Of a DNA stretch of 45,648 nt, positions 9,126-16,679 are shown one piece after another (position 1 is the first letter of the stretch; the number at the start of each line of letters is the position of its first letter). Both the position numbers and the translations under genes were made by a program. Under the pieces are notes generated by a model, which was not told the DNA's origin, searched no databases, and saw only the letters and a list, made by a program, of their open reading frames with translations. The DNA is from JBILCM01 sp044353165 (lineage in GTDB: Bacteria; Bacillota; Bacilli; Paenibacillales; YIM-B00363), in the NCBI GenBank assembly GCA_044353165.1, contig JBILCM010000013.1, positions 1 to 45,648 on the forward strand, written 5' to 3'.

Positions 9126-9803
9126 CTAACTCCATTGTTCCAACGCCATTGCTGCGGCCTGCTGCTCTGCTTCTTTCTTGGAACGTCCTGTCCCAATCCC
9201 TAACGTTTGTCCTTCAATGCGCACGTCAATCACGAATTCCCGTTCATTCGCAGGACCTCGTTCCTCAATCACAACATACTCAACGTTTTTGTTCCCGTGG
9301 TGTTGCGCCTTCTCATGTAATCTTGATTTGGCATCTATGATCCCTTTGGCAATGTAAGCCTCGATCTCAGGGAACATGGTCCGATTGAGAAATTGCATGG
9401 TAGCAACCCATCCCGCATCCAAATAAATTGCACCGACCAACGACTCGAAGGCATCCGCAAGCAATGAGGGGCGCTCACGCCCGCCCGATAAGTTTTCACC
9501 TCGTCCAAGCATCAAGTAATCTCCGAGGGACAACGATTTTGCAAGCTTATATAAAGCCTGTTCACGAACAATCGCGGAACGAACGAAGGTTAGTTTCCCT
9601 TCTGGCCAATGTGGATAGTGCTCATAGAGATGGTGTGCAACAGCCAATTGAAGAACAGCATCACCTAAAAATTCTATACGCTCATTGTGATTGTGGCGCT
9701 TGTGTTCATTCGTATAAGAAGAATGGGTAAACGCTTCGCGCAATAGCGAAGCGTTCTGAAATCGTATGTTGATTTGCTCCTGCAATTTCAGCCAATTGTC
9801 CAT
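9126..9803 (-). CDS. rnc: Ribonuclease III
   Basis: 225-residue double-stranded RNA endonuclease used in rRNA and mRNA processing. The nuclease signature NERIEFLGDAVLQL (residues 40-53) holds the catalytic acidic residues Glu44 and Asp48; a second acidic cluster appears as DAFESLVGAIYLDAG. A dsRNA-binding domain follows from about 155 (SRLHEKAQHHG to KKEAEQQAAAMALEQW). No good ribosome site precedes the ATG, so translation may depend on coupling with fabF, whose stop is 17 bases upstream. Confidence 0.97.
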   Translation of the reverse strand: MDNWLKLQEQINIRFQNASLLREAFTHSSYTNEHKRHNHNERIEFLGDAVLQLAVAHHLYEHYPHWPEGKLTFVRSAIVREQALYKLAKSLSLGDYLMLGRGENLSGGRERPSLLADAFESLVGAIYLDAGWVATMQFLNRTMFPEIEAYIAKGIIDAKSRLHEKAQHHGNKNVEYVVIEERGPANEREFVIDVRIEGQTLGIGTGRSKKEAEQQAAAMALEQWS

Positions 9804-9819
9804 AGATGTTGACCCAATT

Positions 9820-11055
9820 TTAGACGAATTTTTTCATTATAATCGTTGCATTGTGACCGCCGAAACCGAACGAATTCGAAAGCGCAATTTGGATATCCGC
9901 TTTTCGAGCTACATTCGCCACATAATCCAAATCACATTGTGGATCCTGGTCTTCCAAATTAATCGTTGGCGGAAGCATGCCATGATTCAGAGCTAATGCA
10001 CAAATAATCGCTTCAACTCCGCCTGCCGCACCGAGCAAATGCCCGGTCATCGACTTTGTTGAAGAAACTGCCAGCTTATAAGCAAAATCACCGAATGTCA
10101 ATTTTATCGCTGTTGTTTCGGAGACATCACCAACTGGTGTAGATGTACCGTGCGCGTTAATGTAATCTACATCCTCAGGCTGTATACCTGCATCATGAAG
10201 CGCTTTCTTCATACATCTCGAAGCTCCGCTTGGATCCGGTTCGGTCATGTGGTGCGCATCGCCGCTCATGCCATATCCGATAATTTCACCGTATATACGG
10301 GCACCTCGTTGTTCAGCATGCTCCAACGTCTCCAAAATCATGACGCCTGCCCCTTCACCCATCACAAATCCATCACGACCGCTATCGAATGGTCGACTCG
10401 CTCGCGTGGGGTCGTCGTTGCGGGTAGACATCGCTCGCATGGCACAAAAACCAGCTAAACCTGTAGGGCGTATCGTAGCTTCTGCACCACCGCAAATCAT
10501 CACATCAGCCTCACCACTCTGTAACAAACGGTAAGAATCCCCTATGGAGTGCGTACCTGTTGCACAAGCCGTTACGGTCGTAGAATTGGGGCCCTTAGCA
10601 CCCGTCATGATTGAAACTTGACCCGATGCCATATTGGCAATCATCATAGGGATAAAGAATGGCGATACACGCTTGGGACCTTTCTCAAGCAACAGTTTAT
10701 GTTGTTCTTCCCAAGTCCCGAGCCCTCCAATTCCTGAACCAATGTATACACCTACACGCTCCGGGTTTGTGTCGTTGGCAACAGACAACCGCGCATCTTG
10801 CAATGCCAATTGTGCAGCAACAGCGGCAAATTGCACATAACGGTCCATGCGTCGTGCTTCTTTCTTGTCCATATAAGATTCTGGTTCCCAATCTTTGATG
10901 GAAGCCGCAATTCGGGTCGTATACTCACTGACGTCGAATGCATCGATGTGAGATACGCCTGATTTCCCTTCCATTAGATTATGCCAAAAAGTATCTAAAT
11001 CTCGCCCAAGGGATGTAACTGCACTCATCCCAGTAATAACAACTCGATGTTTCAA
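9820..11055 (-). CDS. fabF: 3-oxoacyl-[acyl-carrier-protein] synthase II (FabF)
   Basis: Elongating beta-ketoacyl-ACP synthase of type II fatty acid synthesis. With the TTG start chosen here it has 411 residues, as usual; GAGGTG lies 6 bases upstream, and MKHRVVITGMSAVTSLG fits the family. Catalytic Cys164 (TVTACATGTH), His302 (NAHGTSTPVGD) and His339 (TGHLLGAAGG) are all present. An open frame extends 27 codons further upstream through a hairpin toward acpP but is not needed. In B. subtilis fabF is elsewhere with fabH; here both are inside the main fab operon. Confidence 0.96.
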   Translation of the reverse strand: MKHRVVITGMSAVTSLGRDLDTFWHNLMEGKSGVSHIDAFDVSEYTTRIAASIKDWEPESYMDKKEARRMDRYVQFAAVAAQLALQDARLSVANDTNPERVGVYIGSGIGGLGTWEEQHKLLLEKGPKRVSPFFIPMMIANMASGQVSIMTGAKGPNSTTVTACATGTHSIGDSYRLLQSGEADVMICGGAEATIRPTGLAGFCAMRAMSTRNDDPTRASRPFDSGRDGFVMGEGAGVMILETLEHAEQRGARIYGEIIGYGMSGDAHHMTEPDPSGASRCMKKALHDAGIQPEDVDYINAHGTSTPVGDVSETTAIKLTFGDFAYKLAVSSTKSMTGHLLGAAGGVEAIICALALNHGMLPPTINLEDQDPQCDLDYVANVARKADIQIALSNSFGFGGHNATIIMKKFV

Positions 11056-11094
11056 TGAACCCACCTCAATATTCCTGCTTTTAGATGTGGAGAA

Positions 11095-11120
11095 GTCCCG
11101 CTTCAGCAAGAAAACGGGAC
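11095..11120 (-). terminator. Hairpin between acpP and fabF
   Basis: Six-base arms GTCCCG/CGGGAC close a 14-base interior that itself contains a short CTT/AAG stem. It lies just after the acpP stop. No T-run follows, so it is more likely an RNA processing or stabilising element than a terminator; ACP mRNA is often needed in excess over its neighbours. Confidence 0.35.
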
Positions 11121-11137
11121 CCGTGATATCGTCCATC

Positions 11138-11371
11138 TTACGTATGAGATTGTATGTAATTCACTACTTCTCCCACCGTAGTGATTTTCTCCGCATCTTC
11201 ATCGGAGATTTCCATATCAAATTCATCTTCCAACTCCATTACCAATTCGACAACATCAAGAGAGTCGGCGCCCAAGTCCTCTTTGAAAGAAGCTTCAAGC
11301 GTCACCTCTGCCTCTTCTACTCCAAGGCGGTCTACAATTATTTTCTTCACGCGATCGTGTATTTCGGACAT
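11138..11371 (-). CDS. acpP: Acyl carrier protein
   Basis: 77-residue acidic carrier that holds growing acyl chains on a 4'-phosphopantetheine arm. The attachment serine is Ser37 in the DSLD motif (EDLGADSLDVVELVM). The start follows the ribosome site GGAGGTGA by a few bases; a longer frame (14 extra codons) reads through that site and is rejected. It lies between fabG and fabF, as in B. subtilis, where acpA follows fabG. Confidence 0.97.
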   Translation of the reverse strand: MSEIHDRVKKIIVDRLGVEEAEVTLEASFKEDLGADSLDVVELVMELEDEFDMEISDEDAEKITTVGEVVNYIQSHT

Positions 11372-11436
11372 CCGGTTCACCTCCTCAAATCGTATTATAC
11401 GAGACACCAACAAAAAATGCTATATCTTTGGTTATC

Positions 11437-12177
11437 TTACATGTACATCCCGCCATCGACGTGAATCGTCTGACCTGTCATATAGGATGCATCATCTGAA
11501 GCAAGGAACCTTACAACCTTTGCAATCTGTTCAGGCTGCCCTAACACGCCTAACGGAATTTGTTTAAGCAATGCGTCCTTCATGTCACTGGAAAGCTTGT
11601 CTGTCATATCCGTCTCAATAAACCCGGGTGCAACGCAGTTTACTGTTATATTGCGGCTAGCCAATTCACGAGCCACAGATTTCGTCATGCCGATAACACC
11701 AGCCTTCGCAGCCACATAATTCGCTTGACCTGCATTACCGATCACACCAACAACCGATGAGATATTAATAATGCGACCGCTGCGCTGCTTCATCATTGGA
11801 CGAGTTACAGCCTTGATGCAGTTGAACACACCTTTTAAATTCGTGTTCACAACGTCGTCGAATTCTTCATCTTTCATTCGCATCAACAAATTGTCGCGTG
11901 TAATGCCAGCGTTATTCACAACAATATCAATTTTGCCAAAATGTTTCAACGCAAACTCAACCATTTTTTCGACTTCTGCACTTACAGAAACATTCGCTTT
12001 ATATAATAAAGCTGTCCGTCCGAGATTTTCGATGGCCTGAACCACCTGCTGTGCTGCCGTTTCATTGCCTGCGTAATTCACCAGGACATCTGCACCCGCT
12101 GCCGCAAGCTCTATGGCGATAGCACGTCCTATGCCGCGTGAAGCGCCAGTCACTAACGCAATTTTCCCGTTAAGCAA
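11437..12177 (-). CDS. fabG: 3-oxoacyl-[acyl-carrier-protein] reductase FabG
   Basis: 246-residue NADPH-dependent short-chain dehydrogenase that reduces beta-ketoacyl-ACP. Cofactor motif TGASRGIG (10-17), NNAG (88-91), and the catalytic Ser141, Tyr154 and Lys158 (YVAAK). It starts at TTG, 6 bases after an AAGGGGGGA ribosome site; the resulting MLNGKIALVTGASRGIG matches the B. subtilis N-terminus. A TTG nine codons upstream has the ribosome site inside its reading frame and is rejected. Confidence 0.96.
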   Translation of the reverse strand: MLNGKIALVTGASRGIGRAIAIELAAAGADVLVNYAGNETAAQQVVQAIENLGRTALLYKANVSVSAEVEKMVEFALKHFGKIDIVVNNAGITRDNLLMRMKDEEFDDVVNTNLKGVFNCIKAVTRPMMKQRSGRIINISSVVGVIGNAGQANYVAAKAGVIGMTKSVARELASRNITVNCVAPGFIETDMTDKLSSDMKDALLKQIPLGVLGQPEQIAKVVRFLASDDASYMTGQTIHVDGGMYM

Positions 12178-12207
12178 TTGTAATCCCCCCTTTTTTGTGC
12201 GCAATCG

Positions 12208-13149
12208 TTATGAAAAGTGTGTTAGCGCTGATTGCGCCGCATCCGCGCTGTTAATCGAGATCGTATGCACATTACGGTCAATTTTCTTAATCAAGCCGCT
12301 TAACACAGACCCCGGTCCAAATTCTACGAACGTATCAACACCTAAAGAAATCAATCGTGTGATACTATCTTCCCAAAGCACCGGTGCACACACCTGACGG
12401 GTAAGCAATTCACGGATGGGTTCACACACAGTGACCACATCTGCAGTCACATTGGCGACGAACGGCACTTGCGGTGCCTGAATATGGATGGTTTCAAGCA
12501 AATCGCTTAATTTTTCGGCAGCTGGTTGCATCAGAGAGGAGTGGAATGGACCGCTCACTTCTAGCGGTATCACGCGTTTGGCGCCAATGTCTTTCCCTCG
12601 AACAACGACCGCTTGTACCCCTTCAGCTGTGCCAGACACTACAATCTGTCCTGGACAATTCACATTAGCAAGTTCAACCTGGCCGACATCTGCAGAAATT
12701 TGAATGCATAAATTTTGCAACGCCTCACGTTGTGCACCTAGTACCGCGGCCATTGCGCCACGTCCACCAGGTACTGCGCCTTCCATGAATCGTCCCCGCA
12801 TATGCACAAGCTTTGTGGCATCAGCCAAACGGAGTGCACCCGCGGCAACTAAAGCTGTCCATTCCCCTAAACTATGACCAGCCACGTAATCAGGTTGAAT
12901 GTCAGTACCGCCCGCTTGTTTAAAGGATTCGAGGTAAGCAATGCTCGTAGCCAACAATGCAGGTTGTGTGTTTGCCGTCTGCTTTAATTGATCTTCCGGA
13001 CCATCAAAAACGATTTTCGTTAATGCAAAGCCCACGGCTTCGTCTGCTGCTTGAAATATTTGTTTCACTTCCGGAATTCCATAAATATCTTTCCCCATGC
13101 CCACCGTTTGTGCGCCTTGGCCCGGAAAGACGAAAGCAATTTTCCCCAT
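12208..13149 (-). CDS. fabD: Malonyl-CoA:ACP transacylase FabD
   Basis: 313 residues, the usual size. It transfers malonyl groups from CoA to ACP, supplying the elongation steps. FVFPGQGAQ at the N-terminus; catalytic Ser93 in GHSLGEW and His203 in SGPFHSSLM. The start is the ATG after a GGAGGG site (10 bases); a more upstream ATG has no ribosome site in front and its codons overlap this one. It sits between fabH and fabG in the same direction. Confidence 0.97.
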   Translation of the reverse strand: MGKIAFVFPGQGAQTVGMGKDIYGIPEVKQIFQAADEAVGFALTKIVFDGPEDQLKQTANTQPALLATSIAYLESFKQAGGTDIQPDYVAGHSLGEWTALVAAGALRLADATKLVHMRGRFMEGAVPGGRGAMAAVLGAQREALQNLCIQISADVGQVELANVNCPGQIVVSGTAEGVQAVVVRGKDIGAKRVIPLEVSGPFHSSLMQPAAEKLSDLLETIHIQAPQVPFVANVTADVVTVCEPIRELLTRQVCAPVLWEDSITRLISLGVDTFVEFGPGSVLSGLIKKIDRNVHTISINSADAAQSALTHFS

Positions 13150-13168
13150 CGTGTCTCTTCCCTCCATG

Positions 13169-14161
13169 TTACCAAGTCAAAACTACGCCACCCCAAGTCA
13201 ATCCTCCACCAAACCCGATCAACAGCACAGTGTCTCCTGGCTTAACTCTACCGGCTTCAACGGCTTCGGCCAGCGCGATAGGAATCGTCGCTGCAGAAAT
13301 ATTCCCATAACGGTCCACATTAATCATCACTTCGTTCTCTGTGAGTTCGAGTTTCTCCATTGCGGCTTGAATAATCCGGATGTTGGCCTGATGCGGCACA
13401 AGCAAATCGATGTCGTGTTTGGTGAGTCCTGCCTTCTCAAGTAAACTCTCCGTTAAGGACTCCATTATGCGCACCGCGAATTTAAAGACCTCCCGGCCAT
13501 TCTGCCAAATACAATGGTTCATCCCTTCTGGTAATTTGTCCGAAGTCGGATAACGAGACCCACCAACACATCCGCCTCGCAACAACGGGCCCCCGGAGCC
13601 ATCAGCACCGAGTTCAATCGCGCGAATCCCGCGACCGGCCTCTGTCGGACCCAAAACCACAGCGCCCGCACCGTCTCCAAACAAAACACATGTATTGCGA
13701 TCTGTATAATCCGTAATACGAGACAATACTTCAGCACCCACAACGAGGACATAATCATACATCCCCAAAGCGATAAAGTTAGCTCCATTCGCCAAACCAT
13801 AAACAAAACCCGAGCAGGCTGCCGACAAGTCGAAAGCTGCAGCTTTCTTCGCACCAAGCTTTTCCTGCAAAATACAAGCGGTCGCTGGACAAACCACATC
13901 GGCGGTCATAGTAGAAACGATAATCAGGCCCAATTGATCCGCTGTAATGCCGGCGTTGTGCAATGCAATTACCGCTGCTTCATAGGCCAAATCAGACGTT
14001 GCTTCATGCTCTGCCGCTATTCTACGCTCTTTAATTCCTGTGCGTGTGATGATCCATTCATCATTCGTTTCGACCATTTCTTCAAGTTGCTTATTCGTTA
14101 AGACCTGCTCGGGAACATATTTGCCTGTCCCAATAATCCCAACGGGTCTGTTAATCAACAT
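13169..14161 (-). CDS. fabH: 3-oxoacyl-[acyl-carrier-protein] synthase III (FabH)
   Basis: 330-residue initiating condensing enzyme joining an acyl-CoA primer to malonyl-ACP. Catalytic Cys116 (DLSAACSGFVYG), His257 (VPHQANIRII) and Asn287 (RYGNISAATIP). In branched-chain-lipid Firmicutes FabH favours branched primers, but selectivity cannot be read from this sequence. AAAGGAG precedes the ATG. The gene follows plsX by only 4 bases, unlike B. subtilis, where the fabH paralogues are elsewhere. Confidence 0.97.
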   Translation of the reverse strand: MLINRPVGIIGTGKYVPEQVLTNKQLEEMVETNDEWIITRTGIKERRIAAEHEATSDLAYEAAVIALHNAGITADQLGLIIVSTMTADVVCPATACILQEKLGAKKAAAFDLSAACSGFVYGLANGANFIALGMYDYVLVVGAEVLSRITDYTDRNTCVLFGDGAGAVVLGPTEAGRGIRAIELGADGSGGPLLRGGCVGGSRYPTSDKLPEGMNHCIWQNGREVFKFAVRIMESLTESLLEKAGLTKHDIDLLVPHQANIRIIQAAMEKLELTENEVMINVDRYGNISAATIPIALAEAVEAGRVKPGDTVLLIGFGGGLTWGGVVLTW

Positions 14162-14165
14162 TCTG

Positions 14166-15161
14166 TTATTCTCCTTTCCCTAACTCCCTGGCAATCGTGG
14201 CTATAAGATCAGCTTCGAGGGCAATTACCGTCTGGCGAACTGCATTCTTGATGGCTCTTGCATCACTCGAGCCGTGTGATTTCATCACAATCCCAGAAAG
14301 CCCAAGCATCGGAGCAGCACCAACCTCTTTATAGTCCATCTTGTTGCGAAATTTCCGAAGTCCCGGCCGCAATAACGCAGCAGCAAGTTTGGTCACAAAG
14401 TTACGAGTAAATTCAGTCTTCAATGCGCTAAAAATTGTTGATGCTGTCCCCTCAAGTGACTTCAACATAATATTACCGACAAAACCATCGCAAACGAGAA
14501 CATCGCAAACGCCGTTGAGAACATCGCGTGCCTCTACATTGCCGACGAATCGGATGGGAGCGCTCTCGAGCAAGGCATAAGCTGTCTTTGTAACTTCGTT
14601 CCCTTTGCCCGGTTCTGTGCCTACATTCAACAAACCCACCCTCGGTTGGCTCATGTTTTGAACTTCCTTGCGGTACAAACTTCCCATTACTGCATATTCC
14701 AATAATTGTTCCGCTGAAGCATCCATATTCGCCCCAAGATCAAGTGCCAGCACCCCGATACCGTCCATTGTAGGAATCATTGGGGCCAGCGCGGGTCTAC
14801 TAATACCTGGCAGTCGACCTACGATCAACAATCCCGCTGCCATTAACGCACCCGTATTCCCTGCAGAAATAATTGCATCTGCTTCCTTCTCGCGTACCAT
14901 CGTCGCTGCCACAACCATGGAAGCACCCTTCTTCCGCCTAATGGCTCGAACGGGTTCATCATCTGTTGCAATCATCTCAGGCGCGTGTCTTACAAACAAG
15001 TTTGCAGAAGGTTCTCCTTTGCTCAAAAGCATCTTGATTTGAGCTTCATCTCCAACTAATGTAATTGAAGCCTGTGGATATTCCTTTGCAGCCTCCATGG
15101 CACCTGCAACAATCGCAGTGGGCGCATGGTCCCCCCCAAAAGCGTCAATCGCTATGCGCAA
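14166..15161 (-). CDS. plsX: Phosphate acyltransferase PlsX
   Basis: 331-residue peripheral membrane enzyme that converts acyl-ACP to acyl-phosphate, the donor for PlsY in phospholipid synthesis. The family start MRIAIDAFGGDHAP is clear, with conserved VGDEAQI, ADAIISAGNTGALMAAG and DVLVCDGFVGN. Its first 17 bases overlap the end of fapR, suggesting translational coupling. FakA and the DegV/FakB partner elsewhere in this window make the same acyl-phosphate from free fatty acids. Confidence 0.97.
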   Translation of the reverse strand: MRIAIDAFGGDHAPTAIVAGAMEAAKEYPQASITLVGDEAQIKMLLSKGEPSANLFVRHAPEMIATDDEPVRAIRRKKGASMVVAATMVREKEADAIISAGNTGALMAAGLLIVGRLPGISRPALAPMIPTMDGIGVLALDLGANMDASAEQLLEYAVMGSLYRKEVQNMSQPRVGLLNVGTEPGKGNEVTKTAYALLESAPIRFVGNVEARDVLNGVCDVLVCDGFVGNIMLKSLEGTASTIFSALKTEFTRNFVTKLAAALLRPGLRKFRNKMDYKEVGAAPMLGLSGIVMKSHGSSDARAIKNAVRQTVIALEADLIATIARELGKGE

Positions 15162-15759
15162 CGGACGTGTCTCCCTTCATTTCAGATGTTTTGCCAGATC
15201 GGTATATGACAAAATGGCCTTGAAATACGAGTTCTTCCCCTACATATGTAAATAATTCAACCTTCGCTTTGCCTTTGTCAGCAGGTGCTGATTTCACATA
15301 GGCTTTCGCAACACATCGTTCTCCCAATCTGACTGTGCGCAGATAGCGGATATCCGCAGAAGCCGTTAGTGCGACTTCATCATTGATGACGGCAACTGCC
15401 AAAGAGTTGGCTTGCGCAAAAATGTGGTGTCCACGCGCAATATTTGTTCTTGAAAAGACGTGCTCAAGCGTAATTTCAAGAATCGAGATGCCCATTTTGT
15501 CCAATTGTAAATCAATCACATCGCCAATCACTTCATGCATGGGCAATGATCGAACAACTTGTTGCGACACAGCTGCCATCTGCTTGATCCGTTCCCTAAC
15601 CTCGGGAATTCCAAGTTCCATTCGATCCAAGCGGATGGTCTGGATGCTTACCGAAAACTGGGATGCTAACTCCTCGTCAGTGACGAAAGGATTGCTTTGA
15701 ATCATATTCGCCAGTCGTTGATGACGGACTGGTTTGGTCATCCGTTGGATCATCGACAT
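15145..15759 (-). CDS. fapR: Fatty acid and phospholipid biosynthesis repressor FapR
   Basis: 204 residues, slightly longer than the 188 of B. subtilis. N-terminal DeoR-like helix-turn-helix (QSNPFVTDEELASQFSVSIQ, then TIRLDRMELGIPEVRERIK, about residues 20-62) and a C-terminal hot-dog domain of thioesterase-like fold that binds malonyl-CoA, releasing the repressor from DNA. A matching operator lies 34 bases upstream of the ATG, so the gene should regulate itself and the plsX-fab genes behind it. The C-terminus overlaps plsX. Confidence 0.96.
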   Translation of the reverse strand: MSMIQRMTKPVRHQRLANMIQSNPFVTDEELASQFSVSIQTIRLDRMELGIPEVRERIKQMAAVSQQVVRSLPMHEVIGDVIDLQLDKMGISILEITLEHVFSRTNIARGHHIFAQANSLAVAVINDEVALTASADIRYLRTVRLGERCVAKAYVKSAPADKGKAKVELFTYVGEELVFQGHFVIYRSGKTSEMKGDTSVAHSD

Positions 15760-15792
15760 CCCTGCCTTTAAATTAAAAAATAAAAATATAAA

Positions 15793-15809
15793 TTAGTACC
15801 TGATGCTAA
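15793..15809 (-). promoter_or_regulatory. FapR operator
   Basis: The plus strand reads TTAGTACCTGATGCTAA, one base away from the FapR consensus TTAGTACCTGATACTAA known from Bacillus and Staphylococcus. It covers the predicted transcription start of fapR-plsX-fab, where FapR sites usually lie. Malonyl-CoA should lift repression. Confidence 0.9.
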
Positions 15810-15813
15810 CCGT

Positions 15814-15843
15814 AGTATATAGTAATTGGTCGAATTCACGCAA
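15814..15843 (-). promoter_or_regulatory. Probable sigma-A promoter of the fapR-plsX-fab operon
   Basis: On the minus strand TATACT (15814-15819) is a good -10 box; the -35 (TTGCGT, 15838-15843, 18-base spacer) is weak. The predicted start falls on the FapR box, which fits repression by blocking initiation. The -35 touches the foot of the preceding terminator. Confidence 0.55.
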
Positions 15844-15849
15844 CACATA

Positions 15850-15876
15850 AAGAGCACCCCTGGGAGAGGTGCTCTT
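15850..15876 (-). terminator. Terminator after rpmF
   Basis: Nine-base perfect arms AAGAGCACC/GGTGCTCTT with a nine-base loop. On the minus strand the stem is followed by TTATG, a short U-tract only. It separates yceD-rpmF from the fapR operon. Confidence 0.7.
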
Positions 15877-15887
15877 GTATGATGACG

Positions 15888-16064
15888 TTAATTTTGTTTC
15901 ACAATATCGCGAGACTTGTAAGTTCCACAAGATCCGCAAACGTGATGGGCTAATTTCAATTCGCCACAATGATCGCATTTCACCATGCCTGGAACTTCCA
16001 ATTTAAAGTGAGTCCGACGTTTGTGTTTGCGCATCTTCGATGTTTTTGCGAAAGGTACTGCCAT
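15888..16064 (-). CDS. rpmF: 50S ribosomal protein L32
   Basis: A 58-residue gene. It opens with MAVPFAKTSKMRKHKRRTHF and carries two CxxC pairs (Cys30/Cys33 and Cys43/Cys46), the zinc-binding C+ form of L32. GGAGGTGGGAAC precedes the ATG. It follows yceD by 47 bases; the pairing DUF177-rpmF is common across bacteria and in many Firmicutes leads into fapR-plsX, as here. Confidence 0.96.
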   Translation of the reverse strand: MAVPFAKTSKMRKHKRRTHFKLEVPGMVKCDHCGELKLAHHVCGSCGTYKSRDIVKQN

Positions 16065-16111
16065 GTTCCCACCTCCTTGCGGTCGTGTTTTACGAGTTCA
16101 ACACGGAATCA

Positions 16112-16609
16112 TCACGTAAGAAATTTTTTGAGCTTTGCTAAGCGCGGATCGAGTTCTTCCTCAATGCATTCACACTTGCTTGTGTTCCGATCACTGCCAC
16201 ATCGGGGACAAAGTCCCTTGCAATTTTCTTGGCATACAGGTGCCAACGGCAGATTCACGATCAGCAGTTCATGCAAATATGGCGTTAAATCAACGCGATC
16301 TTCTGTAACAAGATGAATATCTTCGTTCTTCTGCGCAACACGCGTCTGTTGTGTGAACGTCTCACATACTGGTAAAACAGTTCGTTCTTCGAACGCTTTC
16401 AGACACTTCGCGCAGTCAAACTCCAAAATTACCGCCAATGAGCCAGTGACTGTAACGGTATCAGTCTCTGCCTTAGCCAACAATTGCACGTCTGAATTAT
16501 GTTTTGCGCGAATATCATGTCGATCCGATACAACGGATGTCATATCCAATTCGCCACGCAATTGTAATGGTTCATCTTTCGATGCAAGTTCGCGCAACAG
16601 CAAATTCAT
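16112..16609 (-). CDS. yceD: YceD/DUF177 family protein (YlbN)
   Basis: 165 residues. This family is found upstream of rpmF in most bacteria and has been tied to 23S rRNA accumulation and ribosome assembly in other organisms. The sequence shows cysteine pairs FDCAKCLKAF (about 65-74) and near the C-terminus CQENCKGLCPRCGSD plus CEC, consistent with metal binding. It has a GAGGTGATG-like ribosome site and a full-consensus promoter. The function in Bacilli is inferred from family and context. Confidence 0.9.
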   Translation of the reverse strand: MNLLLRELASKDEPLQLRGELDMTSVVSDRHDIRAKHNSDVQLLAKAETDTVTVTGSLAVILEFDCAKCLKAFEERTVLPVCETFTQQTRVAQKNEDIHLVTEDRVDLTPYLHELLIVNLPLAPVCQENCKGLCPRCGSDRNTSKCECIEEELDPRLAKLKKFLT

Positions 16610-16636
16610 AAAACATCACCTCAAACAGACTTTTCT

Positions 16637-16666
16637 ATTATATCTATTACAAACAATCGATGTCAA
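16637..16666 (-). promoter_or_regulatory. Consensus sigma-A promoter of yceD-rpmF
   Basis: On the minus strand, perfect TTGACA (16661-16666) and perfect TATAAT (16637-16642) are separated by 18 bases, about 20 bases before the yceD ribosome site. It is the best sigma-A match I found in the window, fitting a ribosomal protein operon. Confidence 0.85.
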
Positions 16667-16679
16667 CCATAGTTTTTCC

